Source of the DNA: Verrucomicrobiota bacterium
Lineage (GTDB): Bacteria; Verrucomicrobiota; Verrucomicrobiia; Palsa-1439
Assembly (NCBI GenBank): GCA_016871575.1
Contig: VHCW01000006.1
Location: 1-64,000, forward strand
Direction of reading: 5' to 3'
DNA length: 64,000 nt
Every line of letters starts with the position of its first letter. The first letter of the stretch is position 1. Positions 8,804 to 16,231 of this stretch are shown in pieces. The position numbers and the translations under genes were made by a program. The notes under the pieces are model-generated. The model searched no databases and had not been told where the DNA came from. It saw nothing but the letters and a program-made list of their open reading frames with translations.

Positions 8804-10101
8804 ACGTTCTCCTGTTGGTTCTGGCGGCACTCGATTGGCCGTCGCTCCTCGGTCCGACCTACAACATGGTTTCGACCGAGACGAACCTGCTTCAGAAATT
8901 CCCGCCCGGCGGCCCACCAATCGTCTGGCAGGTCAACAAAGGCGACGGCTACGCCAGTCCCAGCATCGCCGGTGACCGTCTGCTCTTGTTCCACCGGCCC
9001 GGCAACGAGGAAGTCGTTGACTGCCTCAATCCCCGCGACGGAAAACCAATCTGGCGTTTCGCTTACCCGACCACGTATCGCGACCGCTTCGGCTACAACC
9101 ACGGCCCGCGCGCCAGCCCCGTCATCGCCGGTGATTCAGTCTTCACGTTCGGCGCGGAAGGCAAACTCCACTGCCTCGATCTCGCCACCGGCAAAGCGCG
9201 CTGGAAACGTGACATCATGAGCGAATTCAAGTTGAAGCAGAACTTCTTCGGCGTCGGCTCAACGCCGTTGGTTGAGGGCGACAAGTTGATCGTCAACGTC
9301 GGCAGTCCGACCGTCGTCGCGTTCGACACGCGCACCGGCAAGGAACGCTGGCGCGCCGGCAACGAGTGGGGACCGAGCTACGCCTCGCCCGTTCCCGCGA
9401 TGATTCACGGCCAGCGCCGCGTCTTCGTCTTCGCCGGCGGCGAGAGCGACCCGCCCAACGGCGGTTTGCTTTGCCTCGACCCGGCGGATGGAAAGATCGC
9501 GTTCACGTTCCCGTGGCGCGGACGCCGGTTCGAGTCAGTCAACGCGTCGTCGCCGGTGGTGTTCAACAACCGCGTGTTCATCTCCGAGTGTTACGGCAGC
9601 GGCGGCGCGTTGCTGGAGGCGCAGGCCAACGGCGGTTGCAGCCTTGTCTGGACGAACAAGAAGTTCGGCACGCATTTCACGACTTCGATTTACAAGGACG
9701 GCTACCTCTACGGCATTGACGGCTACGTGATGCAAGCCGCGCGCCTCGTCTGCGTGGAGGCCGCCACCGGCAAGGAAATGTGGGGCGCGCAGCCGGTCTG
9801 GGAGGAAACAGTGACGACGAAAGAAGGCCCGCGCAAACTGGTGCGCGGAACGTTTCGCGGATCGCTGTTGTCGGTGGACGGACGTTTCCTCTGTCTTGGC
9901 GAACTCGGTCACCTGCTCTGGCTGGACCTGACGCCGCAAGGTTGTCGTCAGTTGGATCGGGTCTGGCTGTTCGCCGCGCAGGAAACGTGGACGCCGCCGG
10001 TGCTTTGTCGCGGCCTGCTCTACGTCTGCCAAAACGCGCGCGACCCCTTCCACGACACGCCGCCTCGCCTTCTTTGCTACGATCTCCGGGCAAAAAACTG
10101 A
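8800..10101 (+). CDS. PQQ-like beta-propeller repeat protein
   Basis: A 433-residue protein made of beta-propeller blades of the PQQ/BamB type. Repeats such as LNPRDGKPIWRF, LDLATGKARWK, FDTRTGKERWRAG and LDPADGKIAF show the A/D-T/A-G-K-x-x-W blade signature. The N-terminus is weakly hydrophobic (MNVLLLVLAALDWPSL) and may be a signal peptide. Such propellers are numerous in Verrucomicrobia, usually exported and without known enzyme activity; no quinone-dehydrogenase residues were identified. It is the last gene of the rightward operon and its start overlaps the esterase stop. Confidence 0.7.
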   Translation: MNVLLLVLAALDWPSLLGPTYNMVSTETNLLQKFPPGGPPIVWQVNKGDGYASPSIAGDRLLLFHRPGNEEVVDCLNPRDGKPIWRFAYPTTYRDRFGYNHGPRASPVIAGDSVFTFGAEGKLHCLDLATGKARWKRDIMSEFKLKQNFFGVGSTPLVEGDKLIVNVGSPTVVAFDTRTGKERWRAGNEWGPSYASPVPAMIHGQRRVFVFAGGESDPPNGGLLCLDPADGKIAFTFPWRGRRFESVNASSPVVFNNRVFISECYGSGGALLEAQANGGCSLVWTNKKFGTHFTTSIYKDGYLYGIDGYVMQAARLVCVEAATGKEMWGAQPVWEETVTTKEGPRKLVRGTFRGSLLSVDGRFLCLGELGHLLWLDLTPQGCRQLDRVWLFAAQETWTPPVLCRGLLYVCQNARDPFHDTPPRLLCYDLRAKN

Positions 10102-10112
10102 TCGTCCGTGCC

Positions 10113-11147
10113 TCATTTTGTCCCCAGTTTCCCTCGCAGCAGGAGGTCGAGAAATTTTGCGTCGCTGAAACTCCGGCTCTTCAGCAAGTCGCCCTGACGG
10201 ACGATCACCAGCTTCATCGAGGGAATCACGTACAACCGCTGTTTGCCCGCGCCAGCAGCCAGGAACAGATCGTCGTGAAGCCAGTCTGACTTCACGATGT
10301 CGCCCATGTCGCGCTGAAGGATGGGCACCTGACGGATGATGGCATCGGGCACCGGTTTCCGCAGCCACCACGTTAGTCCGTAGGCCGGGTTCTGTTGGGT
10401 TCCCTGCAAACATTCGGCGAGGATTTCTTTGCGGACGATCTGTTTCCCGTTCCATGCCCCGCCTGATCGCATGAACTCGCCGAACACGGCCCAATCGCGC
10501 GCCGTCATCGCGCCGCTGCCGCCCACCTGCGGGTTGCCGTCGGCACAACGCCAGCGCCATTCCAACTTGATGCCAAGCGGCTGAAGAATCCGGCGCACGA
10601 GATACTTCTCAAACGTTTCGTTCTTGAGACGGCGTTGGAGCGCCTCGGCGAACGCGCAGAGATGATAGGCGCCGTACACGAACTGCGCTCCCGGTTTGCC
10701 GGCCATCGGTTTCCCGACAATCTCCTTCCAGCCGGGCGAACGAATCGCGCTGCCGCGTTCGCCGGGTGTCAGACCGCTGGTCAACGTGAGGAGTTGGCGG
10801 TAGGTGATCTTGGATGTGAGCGGATCGGTTTTCCATTCGGTCAACGACTCGCTGGCTTTGTCATCGAGACGGATCAAACCGTCCTCGACCGCTGCGACCG
10901 CCGCGATACCGACAAAACTTTTCGTGCCGCTGGCCAGAGTCTGGGCGCGGTCTTTCCCGCCGCCGTTGCCGTAAGCCTCGAAGACGATCTTGCCATCGAG
11001 CATCACCAGCATCGCCTGTCCGCCGGCGGATTCGCTGTATTGCTGAGCCAGCTTGATCGCCGACTCAATGGGAGCAGCGAGACTGCGAGCAAAACAACTG
11101 AGCAGTAGCATGAGCCAAATCGCCAGTGCGTGTGATGTTGTTTTCAT
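10113..11147 (-). CDS. Exported serine hydrolase of the class C beta-lactamase family
   Basis: A 344-residue penicillin-binding-like protein. The start at MKTTSHALAIWL gives a signal peptide. The SxxK nucleophile motif is S73-G-T-K76 in LASGTKSF, the second motif is YGAYHL, and FLAAGAGKQRL late in the protein serves as the HxG-like element. Family members are usually esterases, peptidases or transferases rather than beta-lactamases. It is the last gene of the leftward operon that begins at 19296. Its start overlaps the stop of a 39-aa ORF. Confidence 0.75.
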   Translation of the reverse strand: MKTTSHALAIWLMLLLSCFARSLAAPIESAIKLAQQYSESAGGQAMLVMLDGKIVFEAYGNGGGKDRAQTLASGTKSFVGIAAVAAVEDGLIRLDDKASESLTEWKTDPLTSKITYRQLLTLTSGLTPGERGSAIRSPGWKEIVGKPMAGKPGAQFVYGAYHLCAFAEALQRRLKNETFEKYLVRRILQPLGIKLEWRWRCADGNPQVGGSGAMTARDWAVFGEFMRSGGAWNGKQIVRKEILAECLQGTQQNPAYGLTWWLRKPVPDAIIRQVPILQRDMGDIVKSDWLHDDLFLAAGAGKQRLYVIPSMKLVIVRQGDLLKSRSFSDAKFLDLLLRGKLGTK

Positions 11148-11263
11148 TTGCGGGTTACCTCCGCGAGTCCGTTGTTGTCTTTCTGTGCGGCCAAGCTGGC
11201 GACGAAGAACGCCAACAGCGAAACGGTGACTGGCAAACAAGAGATTGTGGCGGCGCGTTTCAT
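11144..11263 (-). CDS. 39-aa signal-peptide-like small ORF coupled at both ends
   Basis: ATGA overlaps join this ORF to the stop of the upstream hydrolase (11260-11263) and to the start of the downstream serine hydrolase (11144-11147). The product begins MKRAATISCLPVTVSLLAF and reaches VASLAAQ, a convincing signal peptide with an Ala-x-Ala-type site, followed by only about 13 residues (KDNNGLAEVTRK). It could be a true small exported peptide, a translational coupler, or the leader left after an internal deletion of a longer exported protein. The preserved frame and overlaps argue against random sequence. Confidence 0.5.
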   Translation of the reverse strand: MKRAATISCLPVTVSLLAFFVASLAAQKDNNGLAEVTRK

Positions 11264-12222
11264 GGCTGTTTCTTGAGATGCTGGGTGAACCAGTCCAGTT
11301 CGAGGCGCGTGGCTTCCTCAAAGCCCTCGCGGTAGATGCCGTAGTGCGTCATGTCCTTGAGGACGTGATACTCCACCGGCACGCCGCGCTTCTTGAGAAT
11401 CCCTGCGACCCGCTCCCCGTTCTGGCGGCGGTCCATCAACTCCTCGTTCTCGGCGTCAATGATGATCATCGGCGCGCGGATTTTCTCGGCAGCCTCGATG
11501 GGGTTGTAGCCGATGCTCTTCACGGGGTTGACCCGCATGTGCTCGTAGCGCGCCATCTTCCCGCCCATCTTGCCGGTCTCGAACGGCACCGGCTCGGTCT
11601 CCGCGCGCGCCTGCTTGGTCGCGTGCGCGTAGGCGTATTGTTCTGCTGACGGACGGCGTCCGCCGCCCATGCCGGCCACTTGGGCGGCAACGCATTTGAC
11701 GCGCGGATCGTTACCGGCCGTCCACGTCACCAGCCCGCCGCCGTAGCTGGTGCCGAGAATGCCGATGCGTTGCGGGTCAACATTCGGTTCGCCCGCGAGG
11801 AAACTGATCGCCGCGCGGATGTCCATCGCTTGGTCGGCGAAATCCATCTGCCAGCGGATCGCCCGCGCGCGGACGGTGAGTTCGTTCTTGGCATCGGGCG
11901 CGGGTTGTTTGTCGAGCGACATCAGCCGGCTGTCGCTCTCGCCCCAGCCGCGGTAGTCGAACGCGAGGAACACGAACCCAGCCTGCACGAACCGCGGCGC
12001 GAGCTTTTGCGGTGTGCCTTTCTTCGTGCCGCTGGTACCGGCACAGAATAGGACGGCGGGAAGTTTTGCGTCCTTCTTCAATCCCTTCGGCAGATAGAGG
12101 TCGCCCGCCATTCGTACGCCGTCGCTCCAGATGGTCACGCCGCGCTTCTCGATCTCTTGCGCCATCGCCACGGCGACGTTGCAAACGATAAAGACTGACA
12201 GCAAGAACGTTCTCATTTTCAT
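11260..12222 (-). CDS. Exported alpha/beta hydrolase (dienelactone-hydrolase/S9-like)
   Basis: A 320-residue alpha/beta hydrolase with a signal peptide (MKMRTFLLSVFIVCNVAVAMA). The nucleophile elbow is GTSYGG with S159. AFDYRGWGESD is the family strand-turn, IIIDAENEELMD probably carries the acid, and KDMTHYGIY the histidine. It resembles exported acetyl-xylan-esterase- or dipeptidyl-peptidase-like hydrolases with an N-terminal beta region (VTIWSDGVRMAGDLYLP). The substrate is unknown. The start at MKM is chosen because it forms an ATGA overlap with the upstream stop. Confidence 0.75.
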   Translation of the reverse strand: MKMRTFLLSVFIVCNVAVAMAQEIEKRGVTIWSDGVRMAGDLYLPKGLKKDAKLPAVLFCAGTSGTKKGTPQKLAPRFVQAGFVFLAFDYRGWGESDSRLMSLDKQPAPDAKNELTVRARAIRWQMDFADQAMDIRAAISFLAGEPNVDPQRIGILGTSYGGGLVTWTAGNDPRVKCVAAQVAGMGGGRRPSAEQYAYAHATKQARAETEPVPFETGKMGGKMARYEHMRVNPVKSIGYNPIEAAEKIRAPMIIIDAENEELMDRRQNGERVAGILKKRGVPVEYHVLKDMTHYGIYREGFEEATRLELDWFTQHLKKQP

Positions 12223-13571
12223 TTCCCTTCTGTGATGGCGGCGGTAGCCAGCCGCTTGAAATCGTTGTGAGCGGGGCTGCGATAACGCTGGGTCTGCACC
12301 ATGAACACAGCAAACAAATCGTTCTTGGAGTCCACGAAAAACTGCGTGCCGGCGGCGCCGCCCCAGGCGTAACCGCCGTTGCCGTCCACCATGCCGCCGA
12401 GACCGTATTTCTGGCCGGGCGTTTTGAGGTGGTTCTGGAACATCATCGCAACCGTCTCGCGCTTCAAGATGCGCGCGCCGTCGAGTTCGCCTTTGTTGAG
12501 CAACATCTGACAGAACCGGGCGTAGTCGCTCGCCGTTCCAACGAGTCCTTGGCCGCCGAGAAAGAGCTTCGGCTTCTCCAACAACGACGCCGAGTCGCGT
12601 CCGCGTTCCAACGTGCCGTTGGCCCGCTGCGAATACATCTGCGCTATCCGGTCTTTCTTCGCTGGCGGCACCCAGAAATCGGTGTCGGACATCTTGAGCG
12701 GCTTGAAGATGCGCTCGCGCATGAACACGTCGAGCGGCTGACCGCTGACTGCCTCGACGTACCGCCCGAGGATGTCAATCGAGTGGCCGTATTGGTAGCC
12801 GGTGCCGGGATGGAATTTCAACGGCACTTGCGCCAGCAACTCGGAGAACTTCGTCAGCGTCACGTCCTCGCGCGATTCGCGCAGCATCCCGTAGTACAGA
12901 CCCGACGAATGGCTCATCAACATCCGCGGCGTGATCGCGAACTTCGCGGGAACCTTCTGGCCTTTCTCCATCACCATCGCTTCTTTCCATTCGGGGCAAT
13001 GTTTCGAGATCGGCTCATCGAGCGTGAACTTGCCTTCGTCAAACAGAATCAACGCCGCCGCCGCGACAATCGGTTTCGTCATCGAGTAGAGACGGAAGAT
13101 GGCGTCCTTCGGCATCGGCTTGTTCGCCTCGCGGTCTTGCATCCCGAACGTCTCGCAGTAACCGATCTTCCCGTGCCGGCTGATGAGCGCGACGATGCCG
13201 GCGACATCCGGCGCGGCGACGTGGCGTTGCATCTCGACATCAATCTTCGCCAACACGTCCGGTTTTAACCCCGCAGCCTTCGCCTCGTCGCCGTGCGCAC
13301 GCGGCTTGAAGTTCTCCGACGGCGGCAACTTCGGCGCAGGCGTGGCTTCAGTCTTCCGTCCGCCACGAAACGCAGCGGCTTCTTCCTTGGTGACGACACC
13401 GTCGCCGTTCTTGTCGAGCAACTTGAAAAGCCTCTCGCCCGGCACTTCGTCCGCCGTCAGCTTGCCGTCGCTGTTCTTGTCCCATTGCTTGAAGCGTTGC
13501 TCGACGGAAACATCCTGTGCGGTGACCGCGACGACTGCACAGATCATGAATGGAATCAGAAACTTCTTCAT
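12219..13571 (-). CDS. EF-hand plus beta-lactamase-family exported serine hydrolase
   Basis: A 450-residue protein with a signal peptide (MKKFLIPFMICAVVAVTA), then two EF-hand loops within residues 20-65 (DKNSDGKLTADE and DKNGDGVVTKEE), then a class C beta-lactamase/transpeptidase domain. The SxxK motif is S163-M-T-K166 in LYSMTKPIV. HSSGLYYG and GYQYGHS follow, with GGAAGTQFFVD near the C-terminus. The EF-hand pair suggests Ca2+-dependent folding or docking outside the cell. The start at 13571 is preferred over 13577 because AGAGGA is well spaced only for the former. It lies 11 bp after the sulfatase. Confidence 0.8.
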   Translation of the reverse strand: MKKFLIPFMICAVVAVTAQDVSVEQRFKQWDKNSDGKLTADEVPGERLFKLLDKNGDGVVTKEEAAAFRGGRKTEATPAPKLPPSENFKPRAHGDEAKAAGLKPDVLAKIDVEMQRHVAAPDVAGIVALISRHGKIGYCETFGMQDREANKPMPKDAIFRLYSMTKPIVAAAALILFDEGKFTLDEPISKHCPEWKEAMVMEKGQKVPAKFAITPRMLMSHSSGLYYGMLRESREDVTLTKFSELLAQVPLKFHPGTGYQYGHSIDILGRYVEAVSGQPLDVFMRERIFKPLKMSDTDFWVPPAKKDRIAQMYSQRANGTLERGRDSASLLEKPKLFLGGQGLVGTASDYARFCQMLLNKGELDGARILKRETVAMMFQNHLKTPGQKYGLGGMVDGNGGYAWGGAAGTQFFVDSKNDLFAVFMVQTQRYRSPAHNDFKRLATAAITEGK

Positions 13572-13582
13572 CGTCATTCCTC

Positions 13583-15214
13583 TTATTTGGTTTTTTGGCG
13601 GCGGGTGGCGTAGTGGGCGCGGACTTCGTCCAGCGTCAGGACGCCGTCGTTGTTCTTGTCCATCTGCTTGAAGTCGGGCGTCGGAAATTCTTCGGGCGTG
13701 AGTTTGCCATCGCCATTCTTGTCGTATTGCTTGAAACGTTCTTCGATGCCGCCGGCGGCTTTGCCGCGCTTGCCACCAGTTTGCGTCCGACCATCCTGCC
13801 GGACCCATTGAGCGGGCTTCATCTGTTTGTCCCACGCGGCGTAGGCGGCTTGGAGTTCCTTCAACTTCGCCGGCTCCTTCGCGGCGAGATCGGTCTTCTC
13901 GCCGATGTCGTCCTTGAGATTGAAAAGCTCCACTTCGTTGCCGCGCTCTTGCACGAGCTTCCAGTCACCAACGCGCGCGGCGTGTTTCTCGCCGGCACGC
14001 CAGAAGAGTTGGTCGTGCGGTCGGCCGGTTTGTTTGCCGAGGAGGAACGGGAGGAGGTTGACGCCGTCGAGCGGTTTGTCAGTCGGCAGCGGCACGCCGG
14101 CGGCGGCGAGCGCCGTGGCGTGGCAGTCGAAGCCCATCACCATCTCGCGATAGACCATGCCCGCCGGCAGTTTGCCTTTCCATTGCGCCACGAACGGCTC
14201 GCGGATGCCGCCCTCGTAGAATTGGGCTTTGTAGCCGCGCAACGGTTCGTTGCTCGCCGTGGTCTGCGGCGTCGGGCCGCCATTGTCGCTGTAGAAGAAG
14301 ATCAACGTGTTCTCTTCCTGACCAAGCGCGCGGACTTTGCCGAGCACGCGGCCCACGGCGTCGTCCATCGCGGCAACCATCCCGGCGTGGATGCGGCGCG
14401 TGCCGGTCAGCTTGGGGAAACGCGCCATGTACGGTTCCGTCGCTTCCATCGGCGAATGGACGGCGTTGAATGCGAGGTAGAGGAAAAACGGTTTGTCCTT
14501 GCTGCGGTCGAGGAACGCGACCGCCTCGCGTGCGAAGGCGTCGGTGAGATATTCTTTCTCGTCGGTGACCGTCTGGCCGTTGCGGATGAGAGGATCATTG
14601 TCAGCCTTGCCCGGCATGTAGGTCCGCGCGCCGCTGAGGAAACCGTAGTGATAATCGAAGCCACGTTCGTGCGGCCGGAGTCCTTCCTTGAACCCGATGT
14701 GCCACTTGCCCATCATGCCGGTGGCGTAGCCGGCGGCCTTGAGGCGTTCGGCGAGCGTCGGCTCGGTGCGCGGCAGGCCGAAGTTCTCCGCCGCGAAACG
14801 TTCCGGCCCGGAGTTGTGCTCGAACCCGTAACGATGCTGGTAGCGCCCGCTCATCAGGCCCGCGCGCGACGGCGAACAGACGCAATGCGTCGCGTAGCCG
14901 TCGGTGAACTGCACGCCGTTCTTGGCGATGCTGTCAATGTGCGGTGTCGGGATGTCCTTGCAACCGGTGACGCCGAGGCCGGCGTAACCGAGGTCGTCAG
15001 CAAGGAAGATAATCACATTGGGTTTGCGCTCAGCGGCGAATGACGACGCGAGCGCACAAAGAGCGCCAAACAGCATCACCGGCAACCACTGTAGCCGCGG
15101 CGCTCCGTCGCCGCGCCTCCTTGATTTCACCGTGCCACACCCGCACGCCGGCGGAGCGGCGTGGCTACAGGATGTGGTCTTGTTTGTCTCAATAAACGAT
15201 GAGTTGTTCTTCAT
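13583..15214 (-). CDS. Sulfatase (formylglycine type) with C-terminal EF-hands
   Basis: A 543-residue exported arylsulfatase-family enzyme. Metal ligands are in FLADDLGYAGLG. The formylglycine motif is C113-S-P-S-R117 followed by AGLMSGRY. GKWHIG, YSDNGG and GGIREPFVAQW complete the S1 pattern. Two EF-hand loops end the protein (DKNGDGKLTPEE, DKNNDGVLTLDE). It would desulfate a glycan or aryl sulfate, needing an FGly-generating enzyme not present here. The leader is odd: residues ~15-42 are encoded by an inserted palindromic repeat, and the hydrophobic core (LFGALCALASSFA) comes after it. An internal start at 15076 would avoid the insert but lacks a Shine-Dalgarno; 15214 has AAAGGGAAC. Confidence 0.85.
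   Translation of the reverse strand: MKNNSSFIETNKTTSCSHAAPPACGCGTVKSRRRGDGAPRLQWLPVMLFGALCALASSFAAERKPNVIIFLADDLGYAGLGVTGCKDIPTPHIDSIAKNGVQFTDGYATHCVCSPSRAGLMSGRYQHRYGFEHNSGPERFAAENFGLPRTEPTLAERLKAAGYATGMMGKWHIGFKEGLRPHERGFDYHYGFLSGARTYMPGKADNDPLIRNGQTVTDEKEYLTDAFAREAVAFLDRSKDKPFFLYLAFNAVHSPMEATEPYMARFPKLTGTRRIHAGMVAAMDDAVGRVLGKVRALGQEENTLIFFYSDNGGPTPQTTASNEPLRGYKAQFYEGGIREPFVAQWKGKLPAGMVYREMVMGFDCHATALAAAGVPLPTDKPLDGVNLLPFLLGKQTGRPHDQLFWRAGEKHAARVGDWKLVQERGNEVELFNLKDDIGEKTDLAAKEPAKLKELQAAYAAWDKQMKPAQWVRQDGRTQTGGKRGKAAGGIEERFKQYDKNGDGKLTPEEFPTPDFKQMDKNNDGVLTLDEVRAHYATRRQKTK
15089..15170. repeat. 82-bp double-hairpin palindromic repeat (type B) inside the sulfatase leader
   Basis: Outer arms CTGTAGCC and GGCTACAG enclose two GC-rich hairpins with CGCTCCG and CGGAGCG cores. 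The layout matches the type A elements at 17442 and 19337 (short outer arms, two opposed hairpins). It looks like a dispersed REP- or MITE-like element, and it is read through in frame. Confidence 0.7.
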
Positions 15215-15241
15215 GGTCTGGTTCCCTTTCTGGGTAATTCA

Positions 15242-16231
15242 TCAACATGGCGCGGCTTCTCCGTGCGGATACCGGTAGTCGGCGGCGGCGTTTGTGGACA
15301 CGCGCTTGGTCGAGGCGTCTTCCAATCGGTAAACGTAAAGCTGGCCCTTGCCGGTTTGAGTGGAGTGATAGACCACCGCCGACTCGCCATCAATCCAACG
15401 CGGATACGCAAACCAGATCGGCTTGCCTTCTTCGTTGGCAAACGCCTTCGGATTCGTGATCGCGCGCTTCTGCACGTCGAAATCGGCGATGTAAAGCGTT
15501 CGTCCGATCATGGAGTGCTTGAATCCCTTTTGGTATTCGAAGCAAATCTTCTTCTCGCTCGGAGAAATGCTGACGCGGTCCAACAAACCTTTCAGCCCTA
15601 GTTCGCACTCGACCCGTTCAAACTTCGGCTCGCCGCCCGGATTCGGCGTCATCAGGAAGTAACCGCGACCGAGTTTCGGGGGCGCGGACGCGACAAACAA
15701 CCTGCCATCGCTGACGGCCGAGTGGACCCACGAGCTGTACCGCTTATCGGTGAGCGCCACTTCCTCGCCCGGTTTGCCGCCCACCTTGCTCGCCATGATG
15801 CAGTAACCGCCGGCCGCCGAAGTTTTGCGGTTCCACAACGGCGTGTTCTTTCCGTCCCGCGTCCATGTGGGGTTGAAATCGGTGTGCGTGCCGTCGCTCA
15901 AGAAGTGAAACCCGGTGCCGTCCACGTTGACGATGAAGGTCGCGGTTATCCAGTTGGCCGTGACCCGGTCATTCTTGAGCCGGCGGAAACAGACGAACAT
16001 ATCGCCGGTCTTCGACCACGACGGCTTGAAGTCCCAGTGACCGGTTGTGATCGGCTTTCCTTCCGGCTGGCCGGGTACGTTGACATGAATCTCGCCGTTG
16101 CAGTAATAGGAAATCCGCGACCGGCGCGGAGCCGCCGCCTCGCCGGCGTTGGCGATGAGCGGCAGACCGGCGAAAACCGCAGTCCTTTTCAGAAACTCGC
16201 GCCGAGTGAGTTGTTCGTTGCATGTGTTCAT
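15242..16231 (-). CDS. Tat-exported TolB/PD40-like beta-propeller protein
   Basis: A 329-residue protein with a Tat leader (TRREFLKRTAVFAGLPLIANA). WD40-like PD40/TolB repeats follow: GHWDFKPSWSKTGDMFVC, HTDFNPTWTRDGK, and WIDGESAVVYHS near the C-terminus. In related proteins this fold resembles oligogalacturonide lyase and TolB. Oligogalacturonide lyase (PL22) is a possible reading, because it too is a propeller that begins by reporting sugar-binding His residues, but I do not see enough to claim it. Its start overlaps the stop of the VCBS protein as ATGA; the sulfatase starts 27 bp downstream. Confidence 0.6.
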   Translation of the reverse strand: MNTCNEQLTRREFLKRTAVFAGLPLIANAGEAAAPRRSRISYYCNGEIHVNVPGQPEGKPITTGHWDFKPSWSKTGDMFVCFRRLKNDRVTANWITATFIVNVDGTGFHFLSDGTHTDFNPTWTRDGKNTPLWNRKTSAAGGYCIMASKVGGKPGEEVALTDKRYSSWVHSAVSDGRLFVASAPPKLGRGYFLMTPNPGGEPKFERVECELGLKGLLDRVSISPSEKKICFEYQKGFKHSMIGRTLYIADFDVQKRAITNPKAFANEEGKPIWFAYPRWIDGESAVVYHSTQTGKGQLYVYRLEDASTKRVSTNAAADYRYPHGEAAPC

